NCBI GenBank assembly: GCA_031772625.1
Contig: CM062810.1
Location: 453,778,014-453,842,013 of the forward strand
Direction of reading: 5' to 3'
DNA from: Pinus tabuliformis
Taxonomy: Eukaryota; Streptophyta; Pinopsida; Pinales; Pinaceae
Length of the DNA stretch: 64,000 nt
Every line of letters begins with the position of its first letter. The first letter of the stretch is position 1. This document shows, piece after piece, positions 1 to 11,027 of the stretch. The notes under the pieces were generated by a model, which made no database searches, was not told the DNA's origin, and worked only from the letters and a program-made list of their open reading frames with translations. A program made the translations under genes and the position numbers.

Positions 1-1745
1 CTATTAGGATCCTATAATCTAGGAATCAAGGTGTGTTTGCCTCTTACTATTCATCTAGGAGGTCTGTAGGAATTGGAAAAAATACTTCAAGAGTTCTACA
101 CTCACACAAACATTTCAATCCTACCCATTTGATCCATTTTTCTAGGGGAGGTGTGCAAACATACAGATCATGGAGGGATACTTGGACTTGCTATGAATTT
201 GTTACTGTTTTTATCATCATTTTAAAAAGTTGCTTCTAACCAAATGGAGCTGAATTTCAAAAAATGGAAATATTTTTTTTCCAATAAGGGGCAAAAGAAC
301 AAAACCCTAATTCCATTTTTTCACAGGTGTCATATATTGGAATCTTCAAATGCATCTTTACAGTCTATTTTTCAAGTTTTGGTATTTCATTATTTAGTTA
401 TGATGTTTGGGTGCATATTGTGAGGAGATGGAGAGGATTTTTTTGAAACTAAGAGAGGTTTCTCTCAAATACACTCTTGTCTACAAAAACCTCTCTCGGT
501 TTTGAAACAAATGTTTGGATTCAAGATATATGAGCTAGTTTTGGACCCTTATTTTTCTAGAAATTGAGTCCTTATTTCGTAGTAGACCTATTGCACAAAC
601 ATATCAGTCAATTTTATTTTGAGAAATTTCGAATTTTGGAGCTTCTATAATTCATTTGAGTTATTTTATAAGTTTAGATAAGTTTAAAGTCATGTATTTT
701 TAAGTTCAAAGTCATGTGCCGACAAGTTCCAACTTGGTTGATGTTTCTAGAATGTATTAGTCTTGATATAACAATTTCTATTTTTTCTGCATAGCAAGTA
801 AAGATGCATTTGCATCTAGACCATTCAACTTTTATGAAGTAACGAGAGTGGTAATTTGAATTCCTATTTGTATATAATGATGTAAAGACATGGAAAATGG
901 TTATGGTTGGTCAGATTGGAGAGGAAAGAACATTGTGCATATTGTAATTTTTTTATATATTTATTTTATTTTTATATTTATTTTATTTTTCTGAGTTTTA
1001 ATGAATTGGTGGATCAGAAGCACCTGATTAAATATCTTCAGAGATTCATGCAATTCATCTCTCTTATGTGAATGTTTCCTATTTTCTGTGTGCTATATTT
1101 CTTCCTATGACGTTTAAATGAAAAACTTGTTTCAGAATTCATCTACTTAATGGTGCTCTGTTACATTCATTTAGACATTCCATATGTTTCTTTCCTGCCA
1201 TAATCATTTTAATATTCATCCATTGTTTGATTCCTTGAGATGGTTATATACTTTCTTTATTCTTCTCACATCTGCAACTATTAATTGGCGTAAGGAAGTG
1301 TTTATATCTTGTCATTGAACAACTTTTCTGAATTCACTGAGCACCCACCACATCATTGATCTCAATTTTTACTAACTTCATGCCCAATGGGTTTTTCTCT
1401 GCCTTGCCACCACACCTATAAAATCTACTCTTTTCCAAAGATATAGCAATTTTTCTTCATTGAAACCAGTATTTAGTGAATGAGTTGAAAGAGAGAGCCG
1501 TCTATGGGGTTGGAAGGGCTAGTTTCCAGTTCTGCAAGTGGTTTGTGGTTACCTATGGGTTTCCTTCCTACAGACAAAGGAAACTACAGAGTGCTAACAC
1601 CTACATGTACATGCAAGATGCAATATTCATGTAGAGAGCCCACCAATATCGACTTATCAAGGTTGGAAAATCATTCGCCATCAACACACATAAAGGAAAG
1701 TAAACAATTTTGCTGGTAAGTGCCAACCAAGCCAAGAAATCAATT
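1..1745. other. No recognisable gene
   Basis: AT-rich sequence with only short, unremarkable open frames. A TATA-like box (ctataaaatc) lies near 1411. As the region directly precedes the pol relic of element A it may hold that element's decayed gag or 5' LTR, but I could align no part of it to the LTR that starts at 4812. Confidence 0.5.
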
Positions 1746-1879
1746 AGTTCCAGTAAGAGGTTTGCTTTATTGTATTTAAGAGAAAATCAGTTTGTAGAAG
1801 AGTCAATAAGAGGCAAAGCGTCACTAAAGGGGTGTAGTAAGAAACAAAAACACTAATTGGAAGAGTGATACAAACATAT

Positions 1880-2660
1880 AGGGAAGTGTTCTAGGAGCCT
1901 AAAGGGCTACCACCTAAGAGGGAAATGGATCTTGAGATCTAGCTATTGTAGGACTCCCCATTGCTAGTTATGGGGTTGTAAAGGAAATCTATTATAGAAG
2001 CAAGTGAGGTGAAGAAACAATTGTAACAACTACCAGAATAAGGCATCATTCAACCGAGTACATCACCGTGTGGGCCACCCATCATCCTTGTGCCAAAGAA
2101 GGATAGGACTTAGAAAATATATATAGATCATAGGGCGTTGAAAAAGATCATGCTCAAGAATAGGTATACCTTACTCAGGATAGATGATCTATTGGATCAT
2201 TTACAACAAGAAAAATACTTCACCAAGATGGACTTAAAGTATGGATATCACCAAGTTCGAGTGAGAGAAGAATATATTTAGAAGACCGCCTTCAAAACTA
2301 GGCAAGGTTTGTATGAGTGGTTAGTCATGCCATTTGGCCTATATAATGCACTAACAATGTTTATGAGATTAATAAATGATATATTTCACCCTTTTATAGA
2401 TTCATTTGTTATTGTCTATTTGGATGATATACTGGTATCTAGTGCTACATGCTAGGAACACATATTACATTTGATGTAGGTGCTGGAGACAGTAAAGAAG
2501 CATCGATTGCTAGAAAATATCAAGAAGTATGAATTTATAGAATAGTCCTTGGTGTATTTGGGGTATGTCATGGGTGGAGGAGAGTTGAAGATAAATCCTG
2601 CCAAGATGGAGGCCATCATGAAATAGCTAGTTCATACCGATGTTTTTGAAGTTTAGAGTT
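1880..2660 (+). pseudogene. Ty3/gypsy reverse transcriptase (element A)
   Basis: The translation shows the chromoviral opening GLPPKRE near 1900, then GIIQPSTSPCG, the conserved [35 protein letters not shown] and the catalytic YLDD box at about 2417-2428. The segment ends with a LGYV and AKMEAI region typical of the RT-RNase H connection. At least eight in-frame stops are present, mostly TAG, so it cannot make protein. Family identity is clear from the motif order. It is the first recognisable domain of element A and is followed directly by RNase H. Confidence 0.88.
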
Positions 2661-2779
2661 TCATTGGGGTGGCACAATACCTGAGGAAATTCATAGACTT
2701 TTTTTTAGTGGTAGCAACACTGCTCCATGCCATAACAACAAGTGGCAAGAGTTTCTAGTGGGGAAGGGTTAATAGAGGG

Positions 2780-3230
2780 CCTTTGACATAAAGAAGAAGA
2801 TTGGTGAAGCACTAGTTCTAGCATTACCAAACTTGTAGTAGCCCTTTAAAGTGGAGACAAATGTGTGTGGGTATGCTATGGGAGTGGTAACTTGATGCAA
2901 GGAGGAAGGCATGTATGCTACCATTCTAAAATATTTCATGGGAAATTTCTTAACTACCCTACCTATAAGAGGGGGCTCTATGCCCTTGTGCAAGATGTAA
3001 GGAAGTGGAAACTCTATCTGATTGGAAATGAGACAATAATCCACATAGATCACTAGATTCTATAATACCTATAGGCCCAGAGTAAGATACAACATACAAG
3101 GCGTTACAAGTGGATGGGGTTTTTACAACAGTTTCATTTAGTGATTAAGTAGAAGAAGGGAAACAAAAACAAGTTGGCTGACATTCTTTCAAGGCTACCC
3201 ACATTAAAGATAAAAACTTTGGGGACTCTT
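2780..3230 (+). pseudogene. Ty3/gypsy RNase H (element A)
   Basis: This sits between RT and integrase, where the gypsy RNase H belongs. Fragments such as VETNVCGYAMG, the region reading GGRHVCYHSK with KFLNYPTYKRGLYALVQ, and a LSR-LPTLK-like end (near 3185-3215) match the usual 'DAS..G.GAVL', 'SRKL...NY...EKE..A' and 'NVVADALSR' stations. The reading frame changes several times. The expected catalytic aspartate of the first motif is replaced by asparagine or cysteine context, so it is inactive as well as broken. Confidence 0.7.
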
Positions 3231-3419
3231 ATGCACATGGAGGCATTCACCCATGATGCATACAAAGATGCATATTCATAGAATGAGGACTTCAAGGAGG
3301 TGTTTTGTAGTTGTAGTGTTAAATTCATGTGTACAATGGTGACAACATTGTTGACTACCATTTCGAGGATGGCTCTATAGGTTGGATAAGCTATGTGTTC
3401 CTAAATGTGAGTGATTTCA

Positions 3420-4260
3420 ACTTATTAGAGAGGCTCACATCTCCAAGGTTGCAGGGCACTTTGGTGTAGGGAAAAGAGTGGCTAACTTGTAGAGGTATGT
3501 GTATTGACCCAAAATGCAAGAACATGTAGCTAGGTTAATAAGAGGATGCCTTATTTGTTGTACCAACAAACCTAGCAATAGGAAACAAGGTATATATCAT
3601 CCCTTACCTATACCCACTAGTCCTTGGGAGAGAATTTCCATGGACTTTGTGGGAGGTTAACCAACAACTAGGAAGGGACATGACTACTTGTTCATGGTAG
3701 TTGACAGGTTCAGCAAGAAGTGTGTTTTTATGCCCTGTAAAAGGACCATCAGTGGGAAAGAAGCAATGAACTTGTTTTTTGGATAGGTTTTGGTGCACTT
3801 TGGGATACCAAGGAGCATTATTTCAGATAGGGACACAAGATTTATCAATGCATTTTGGACTACATTGTGGGAGAATATGGACACGAGGTTGAAGAGATCT
3901 ACAACATTCCATCCACAAAAAGATGGATAGATATAAGTAGTCAACAAGAATTTTGTACAACTAATAAGGGGATATAATCAGAATCACTTGAATATCAAGG
4001 ATGAAAATTTGGTATATACACAACATTTTTACAATAGAGTAGTACACATTTCTACTAGAAGGTCCCCATTTGAAACTTGTTTTGGAGATTTTTTGCCTTC
4101 ACCTTTTGACATTGAATATGGGAAGAAAGCAGGGAGTGAAGATCTTATAGGAGACACATTGTGGGATGAAAAATTTATAAAAAAGATCAGGAAAATCCAT
4201 GTAAAAGTACATGAGACACTCCAAAAATCACGAGAGAAATATAAGGTTAGACATGATTAA
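3420..4260 (+). pseudogene. Ty3/gypsy integrase (element A)
   Basis: The zinc-binding start is visible as REAHISKVAGHFG with the later C-x-x-C replaced by CLICCTN. The core reads PWERISMDFVGG (first catalytic Asp), [15 protein letters not shown] (second Asp) and [10 protein letters not shown], after which the NR-E region is degraded. An open 90-codon stretch (3988-4260) covers the C-terminal domain. Stops interrupt the core. Role when intact: processing and joining of element cDNA ends to host DNA. Confidence 0.85.
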
Positions 4261-4735
4261 CATAGAATTGATAAATTAGTGAAGGTGGGAGACAAAGTAT
4301 TTCTACAATTGAACAAGGAGAGGCTATAGGGACTTGGTAAGAAAATAAAGGCTCTACAGTATGGTCACTTCGAGATACTGGAAAAAGTGGGTGATAATTA
4401 CTATTGAATTAGTTACATATATGTGCATTTACTCAGTTATGAATGTAGATAGTTTGAAACTCTATGAGCCTTCCATGCTAGATTAGGAAGAGTAACAGGT
4501 CCAACCTTTCGTGGAAGACTTGGTACCAGGTGTTGAGGAAGAGTTGAAAGAAGATACGATTTTGAAAAACAGGTCTAGAACTATAAGATAGGGGCAACAT
4601 GACCTTTCGCAGATTAGGTTGAAAGGACAATTTCCAGGAAAATCAAAATGGTACACCCGAGAGAAGGAGGAGGAAAAAATTCCTCACTCATTTAGTAGAA
4701 GCTTGGGGACCAAAAACCTCCCAAAATGGGGTTGT
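4261..4735 (+). pseudogene. Integrase C-terminal tail with chromodomain-like end
   Basis: Translation past the stop at 4258 continues with a GDKVFLQLNKERL segment (the GKGxKLxPR-type integrase tail) and then near 4565-4680 an arginine-rich RSRTIR followed by IRLKGQFPG and KWYTREKEEE, which has the spacing of a group II chromodomain (YLVRWKG, then W.....L). Chromodomains target chromovirus integration to heterochromatin. One TAG and a frameshift break it. The chromodomain call is by pattern only. Confidence 0.55.
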
Positions 4736-4790
4736 GTCATCTAAATTGGATCATTATATTGTTTTTCATCCATCTCAATGCTTTTAGAGT

Positions 4791-4811
4791 GGAAAAAGTG
4801 GGGGAAGCAAC
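4791..4811 (+). other. Polypurine tract of element A
   Basis: A purine-rich run containing gtgggggaagcaa directly precedes a TGTCATGAC LTR-like start at 4812. This is the plus-strand primer site expected 5' of a 3' LTR. Confidence 0.6.
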
Positions 4812-5640
4812 TGTCATGACAATTTTTATGGTGGGACCTAGTTTATCAAATGTGGGTTTGAAACCTTCTGGGAGCATTTTGAGGCATCAAATGACATTTT
4901 TTTGGGGTAAATTGTTGCCACATACACACAACACATTTTTTTATATTGTACACATAGATACCTTTCCAACGACATGAGAATCACATCAATTGGACTATGT
5001 ATGTGAAAGGTATACCACTCAGAAGTTGACCTTCCTGTTTTCACCACCATAATTCAAGAGGATGCAACATCAACCCTCATAATTCGTGGAAAAAATTCTA
5101 GCCACATGATTATGATGAAGAAGTCTCTAGAATATTCTCTATTGTAAATTTGGTCAATATTGAGGGTAGTCAAACCTAACCACTTGTAGGCTATTGGGTT
5201 GTGTTATAACTAGGCCACTAGGAAGAAAAGGGGTTCCACCATTTCGAGTGTATTTATTCCATAACTGAGAAAAAATAGCAAAGAGGGATAGGAGATAGAG
5301 TAAAAATAGAGGATTTATGCACTCTAGTAGTCCACGGGCCACAAGTCATACTTCATGTATTTCACAACCTTATTTCCATTTAGAGAAAGAGAGCGAAGCA
5401 ACCTCACCTCCAAGTCGGGTTTTTCTCCCAAAAGGGTTTCCGAGGTCATATCGTGTGTCAAATGTGTTTGTGAGATTTTATTTCACCATTATCTATTTTA
5501 TGGATAATTTTAATTCGCATGCATATGCTATTAATAATAATCTATGGATCTATAAATATAAAGAAATATAAAACTATAATTGTGTATACTTTGGAAAATT
5601 TCTAAGTATAATTTTATCACATCCACTGTGAATAACTGTG
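4812..5640 (+). repeat. Probable 3' LTR of element A (right end uncertain)
   Basis: It begins TGTCATGAC, a common chromovirus LTR start, right after the polypurine tract. The interior has no coding signal. No partner LTR was found in the window, so the end coordinate is an estimate. Confidence 0.45.
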
Positions 5641-5884
5641 CAGTGGAATATCCATGTCAATTTATGGATTACTCTAGGGAATTTGGAAGGAAAGAAACAA
5701 GACAATATTCAAAGGATGTGCATCATTGACATAATACATATGGACCACCTTTATTGCAACATAGGATTGATAGGTTTGAACAGGGGAAACCAAGATCATG
5801 TGATAATGGTTCCCCTCCTCCCCTAAACATATCTCATTTTTATTCCCTCTTCTTGTTGTCACATCCAATCTAACTAGTTAATAT

Positions 5885-6330
5885 CCCTTGGCTCCATTTG
5901 TGAAACTAAATTTTGATGGTGTGGCTAAGGGTAACCCAGGCCTTACTGGTTATGGTGGTATGATAATATATCATAATCATTCCCATATTTATTTACTTAG
6001 GAACACTCAGTACTAACAAAAATAATGCAGTGGAGCTTGCAAGCCTAAACATGCGATCGGAATATGCCCAAAATCAATGCTTCCATAATATTTTTGTAGA
6101 AGGGGACTCTCAAATAACCATCAATATGGTTCATAGGCTATAAGTAGGCTCCCACATTCATAATGTATTGAAAATTTGGAGGCTGTAATCCATGTTAGGA
6201 TAGGTTCTGATTCTCATCTCCAACATCCCAACTCTTATCCCAGTTCATGTAATGTGAAAAAGTAATAGGTATGTGAATTTTCTAGCGAATTATGGATTCC
6301 TAGAGACATATAGACATTTGGCATTGATGT
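5885..6330 (+). pseudogene. RNase H domain remnant, LINE-type
   Basis: Near 5905 the + strand reads KLNFDGVAKGNPG followed by GYGGMI, the first strand of the plant RNase H domain (RVT_3 class) that ends many plant LINE ORF2 proteins. Further on a GDSQITINMV segment (near 6100) gives the third catalytic aspartate, and near 6260-6300 a SNRYVNFLANYG segment matches the terminal N..AD.LAN motif. Frames change and stops occur. No RT or endonuclease precedes it, so it is an isolated fragment, either a 3' LINE scrap or a decayed host RNase H-like gene. Confidence 0.7.
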
Positions 6331-6440
6331 CGAAAAATATTTCAATACCTCCTATCAAATAAGTCAGTTGGAAGATTATATATGAGGATTCTCCCTCCTT
6401 GGATGGAGTGACTAGAGCTGAAAAGGATGGAAGGGTGTGT

Positions 6441-8555
6441 TTCCGCTGACCCCATGTCTAATAGGTATGGGGAAGTGGCAACATGTGCCCTCCACATGCT
6501 ATAACCATGTAAATTCTAATTACTACACTAGCCTTGGGTTGGATGAAGGACAATTGAGAGACTGTGCGAGGCAACTCAAAGCATGAGAGGAGAATGGAAT
6601 TAACCCCATAGATGCTTTCAATTTACCAACACCGAGATAGTGGTATGATAAGTGAGATGGAGAGGAATTTAAGTGTGTGTCAGTTGAAGGAATATTAGGA
6701 AGGTCTACGATGAATAGAACCAAATAGACTTGATAAATTTCATAGAAGGTGGTGAATTTCGAAACCAGAAGGCATCACATCCAAAAAAAGTAATGTATGT
6801 AGGTGGTGGGGTGACCCTATTAGATAATTCTCAATCTTTGTGAGCGAATGAATTATATGGAGCATGCATCACACATGATTTAGGAAAAGGAGTGGGTTTC
6901 GAAATGGGAATTTCTTGAGTGGTCTAATAATTTGCGGCAAATCCTCCGCCACCTCTATCTAGGTAACTTCTATTTCAAAAATAGTTTTTTTTTTTTTTTT
7001 TCTGTGGGTAGCTTTTTCTCCTTTCTAATCTTGTTAGGGGGACTTTTCCTTCCTATTTTGGTTACTAAGTAAAGCTATGAAATTCCTACTAGTTTTTCCT
7101 CTATTAATAAGTGGGAGTGCTCTCGGGTTAGGAGTCTGAAGGATAAAGAGCCAAGGCTTGCTTTGGTAGACAATGGAAGCAGTAGGCTGAGACTGATGTA
7201 TAACTAGATAATACTTTCATGGGTGTATGTTTTTATGGTATCTATCAAGATTGGGTGGTTGTTGGGAGCCTTACCAAGCACTCGTGGAGCTGGATATGAT
7301 TTGGTAGGCAGAAGGACAGAAACCAAGACATAACACTGAGGCTAATTATGTATTTTGAGCAACTTAGAGCTCATTATTTCTCAACATTGTTTGGAAGGGG
7401 AAGAGGGCCATGTATCTGTGAATCTCAGTGGATTAATAGGATGCAGTGTTTTTGGGGTTGGGAACACGATTTCAAACCTGGATGACATAATAATTTTATG
7501 AATATAGAGGTAGGAACTAGTTGTTTGTAAGCTAGGGGAGGCTGGAAGGTGAAAGATATAACAACTGATGTTTGATGTTTGAAACAGGGTGCCCCTTTTG
7601 TCAGACTACAAGTCATGTATTGTGCAGTTCTTGAAATATTACAAGTAAGATGGTGTAGCATAAGTGAATCCTTTGCAACACAACATAACTATGACTTCTT
7701 AGTCAAGCTCCCTAGGGTGCTAATCACAATGTCAAGAGAGAGAGGTAGGGTGATGAGAGGTGTGGCTTATTACGAGGAGAGAGTTTGCAAAGAAAATTCC
7801 TAATTATTTAATAGGGTGGCAGGATTTATAGCTTGATATAGGGAGAAAATCCATGAGCATGTGTGAAAAGAGATAACTAGATCTGAAGGGGAGGCATCAT
7901 CTCAAAGAACTTCCCTTTCATACTTGAAAGTACTGGTGTAATGGTTGGATTGGATACTGGATACGTGAAACACATGTGATAGAAACAATCAATACATGAA
8001 AGCAATGGATGTATATTGGCAGATGACGTTCCTATTAGGGTGCACAATATAGGATAGCTAAGAGTATATGAGCGATCTGATTCAGACCTTGGACCACATG
8101 CACAAAAACATGAAGAATTACGATTGCAAATTGGAAATGATGGATCATAGGCTACAAAGAATTGAAAATCATCTTGGTATTCCTCCATCCACAACAAGAC
8201 ATGCAACAAAACCAACATACCCTATCCCAATTGCTAGTTCAAACTTGGAACCTCTCCCCTAACTCTTTGATGGATCAAAGTTCATGTTTTTATTTTTGTT
8301 GTTAACTGTGTGTGGTTAGATAGGCGAGTGTCCTAGTATAGGTTTGCATGATGTCTTTGTTTTTATTGTCCAATTTTCACTTATGTCACTTTGAAGAATA
8401 CAATTTTATTTATAGTCCAATCTTCAATATGAGAAGGCTGAAGGACTTATAAAGATTTAACAAAAACACCTAATTTTACCATTAATATATTTCACTTTTT
8501 AAAAACAAAAACTTTTCAATGAAAATGATATTTTATATATATTTAATGGCATAAA
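6441..8555. other. No recognisable gene
   Basis: Short open frames without family signatures. A run of 18 T lies at about 6984-7001. A 65-codon + frame at 8068-8262 encodes a charged, probably helical peptide (LDHMHKN, HRLQRIENHLG) that could be a scrap of a retroelement gag coiled coil, but I cannot support a function. Confidence 0.4.
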
Positions 8556-8559
8556 TTAA

Positions 8560-8797
8560 AATAATCCAATAAAAATTTACGAAATTAATGATTATAAAAA
8601 ATATTTTAGATTTATTTAATAAGATAATTTAAAATAATCCAATTAAAATTTGTGAAATTAATGATCATAACTCAATGAATATAATTAAAATTTGTGAAAT
8701 TAATGATTGTAAAAAATATTTTAGATTTACTTAATAATATAATTTTAAAAAATCCAATTAAATTTTGCGAAATCAATGATCATAATTCAATGAATAT
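8560..8797. repeat. Tandem repeat, about 116 bp x 2
   Basis: Two adjacent AT-rich units each contain aatccaat, a gaaattaatgat-like word, an aaaaaatattttagattt stretch and a catantcaatgaatat ending. The offset between matching words is about 115-116 bp. Confidence 0.7.
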
Positions 8798-8811
8798 ATT
8801 AGAAGTTGGTT

Positions 8812-8813
<2 letters not shown>

Positions 8814-8856
<43 letters not shown>
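8814..8856. repeat. (TA)n microsatellite
   Basis: About 21 uninterrupted TA dinucleotides immediately follow the 116-bp repeat. Confidence 0.98.
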
Positions 8857-8858
<2 letters not shown>

Positions 8859-9159
8859 GTTTAAAAAAAATCGTTAGGCTCTTAGGTAATTATAAAAATT
8901 AATGATCCTTTTCAATTTTCACAACAATTTTTATGTTAAAATTTTCAAACATATTAATTTATGTGAAAATAATAATAATTAAAAAATTACAAATTTCTTT
9001 TGCATAATAGTAAACATCCACTATATAAAATTCAGGTCTTCATTCCATTAACTATCATTTCCTATGTTTATTTAAAATTTCTTTAATTTATTACATTATG
9101 TACCATGCATAGTATGAACAAGAAAGTATTTATATAGTTTATTCACTAATATAAAATAT

Positions 9160-9256
9160 ATGATAATATTAATCATAAGCGTAGAGGGATTATTATAATA
9201 TTAATTATAAGGTTAGAGGGATGATTATAATATTAATTATAAGGTTAGAGGGATGA
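9160..9256. repeat. Minisatellite, about 33 bp x 2.7
   Basis: The unit joins a ttataatattaattataag core to gttagagggatga. Two copies are nearly identical and the first is partial and diverged (cataagcgtagaggg). Confidence 0.85.
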
Positions 9257-10285
9257 TAGGAGGGATGGGGTTTTTGTTATCTGGCAAATAATTAAGGAAA
9301 GATATATGATCTTTACTAGGGATTTTTGTTAGCTAAAGAAAATCAACTAGACACACTTATGATTGTGGTAGATTATCTCTTAATCTTCATCTAGTCAAAG
9401 GATCCATGGCAAAGGGGAAATATATGAAAAATATCATGAAAAGAATAAGGAAATTGAAGAGAATATCCCATCCAAAGCATATTTCCATGTCCTAAGAGGC
9501 TTCAACATAGAAGCATAAAATTATGCTAACGAGGGGCATAAATTGAATATACTTGAACTAAAGATTAATAGCCAAATAATGCTTGCTATAATTCCATAAT
9601 GGTGGATGAAATCTATTAAAAAGTTCCCTAATAGCCTTATGTATTGTAAATTTTGAGTTTTGTTGGGATAAGTTTGTAAGGTATTGCCTACAAAACCCCC
9701 CATTTTTGTTACTCAAATATATTCTTATAAGGAAATTCATGTATTCCTATTGGAAATGAGAAAACCATTGGAAAAATTTGATGAGTTAGCTTTGTAATTC
9801 TCAATGTATTTTCTCTGAACCAGACATAAAATTATATAATACAAATACTCTTTTTGATTTTAAAAAAATATTCGTAGGAGGTTAGAAGTTCAAATTGAGA
9901 GGAATATATTATGTACACCTCAATAAACTTTAACATTAATATTTTGATAATCTTCAATAATAAAATCATTAAGAAAATATAGTTCTTTGTCTCACAAATG
10001 AAAAGGTCTCATACACCAATTTGATATCTAATCCAACTATAACCTTAAATTAAATATAAATAAATAAAAAATAATTAAATAAAATAAAACGTAATTAAGT
10101 AAAATTCAATAATAAAAAAATAATTCATTATTTTTTTTGTCAGTAAAAATGCTTCCATTATGTCATTAGAGGAAAACATGTTACCTTTTGATGGCCTACA
10201 ACTCTCCCTGCTTCACTTTGACTAGATTCTTTGACTAAATATTCTAAATACATACAAAACTAAAAAACAACTAATAATTTTCATA
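9257..10285. other. AT-rich, no gene seen
   Basis: No coding signature, LTR end or ordered repeat could be supported here on either strand. Confidence 0.4.
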
Positions 10286-11027
10286 TCAAGGAGGGGGATG
10301 TAAAGCTTGGCCACCCAAAGCTGTTGGAGGGTCATGGCCTTCATGGACATGAAAGTCTATGTGAGCCAAACATGCCTCAATTTCATCTAATCTCTCATTT
10401 GTGTGGTGTTGGCTATGTCTCATGGAAGCCAATTTTTCAAAGATTTCATTATGGCTATACTGAAAGTCATTGATGTATGCCACAATCTTGTTTCGGTACT
10501 CATATATTTGTTCATGGAGGATTTCCAGGTTGCCCTGGATATCCCATAGTTGATAAATAATTGTACCAAGAGAGGGAAACTGAATTACGCAACCCTGTGA
10601 GGGGGCCTGGACCTGCGCTACCTCTCCTTCCATTTCCATACCTCCGATATTCCTCACTTGTCGCCCTCACCCTATCAATCAGAGCTCCCTACTACGCACG
10701 ATGACCACCACCTTGATGAGCATGACTGCATTGACGTATCATCCCTATCATCTGAACCTGATGAAACGTGTGCCAAGACCCCACATTAAGGCAATTGTCA
10801 TGCCCATTGACCACCCTTTGTGGAAACACACTAGAATTTCCAAGCCATTTACTTGGCATAAGACCAGACACAACCCAAGGTTCTAGGTGAGCCCATAACC
10901 CCCAGTACAAGAAGAATTGATAGAATTGTTCACAATGAGGAGTAAAAACACCAAGGTTGAAGGAACATCGATTCCAGGGGCCAACCACTGCTTGGTTCCG
11001 AATATGACACACTCTTGTTTCTGGCAC
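10286..11027 (-). pseudogene. Unknown ORF pair, possible retroelement protein fragment
   Basis: Two minus-strand open frames lie head to tail: 11027-10692 (111 codons) and 10657-10286 (123 codons), separated by a short gap in another frame. The first is rich in W, H and C. The second looks helical, with charged heptad-like stretches (EKLASMRHSQHH, ERLDEIEACLAHI), and ends proline-rich. I do not recognise the family. The pair stands out because the surrounding sequence has much shorter frames. It could be the remains of one gene with a frameshift or small intron, or a retroelement accessory ORF. Confidence 0.3.

Larger units (their letters stand above)
1860..5640 (+). mobile_element. Degenerate Ty3/gypsy chromovirus, element A
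   Basis: Reading the + strand through stops and frameshifts gives a colinear RT, RNase H, integrase and chromodomain-like tail, followed by a polypurine tract and an LTR start. This order, with RNase H before integrase, is Ty3/gypsy (Metaviridae), and the tail points to a chromovirus. No gag or protease is recognisable and no second LTR copy was found, so the element is 5'-truncated or too decayed. Many stops are TAG or TGA where the family has CAG, TGG or CGA. The right end (about 5640) is a guess. Confidence 0.85.

Noticed and set aside
421..510. A gagagg/cctctc inverted stretch resembling the B/D hairpins
   Set aside because: It lacks the AAAA-CCTC-loop-GAGG order and the paired outer stem.
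8814..8856. (TA)n tract as an origin or regulatory site
   Set aside because: An ordinary microsatellite in AT-rich sequence.
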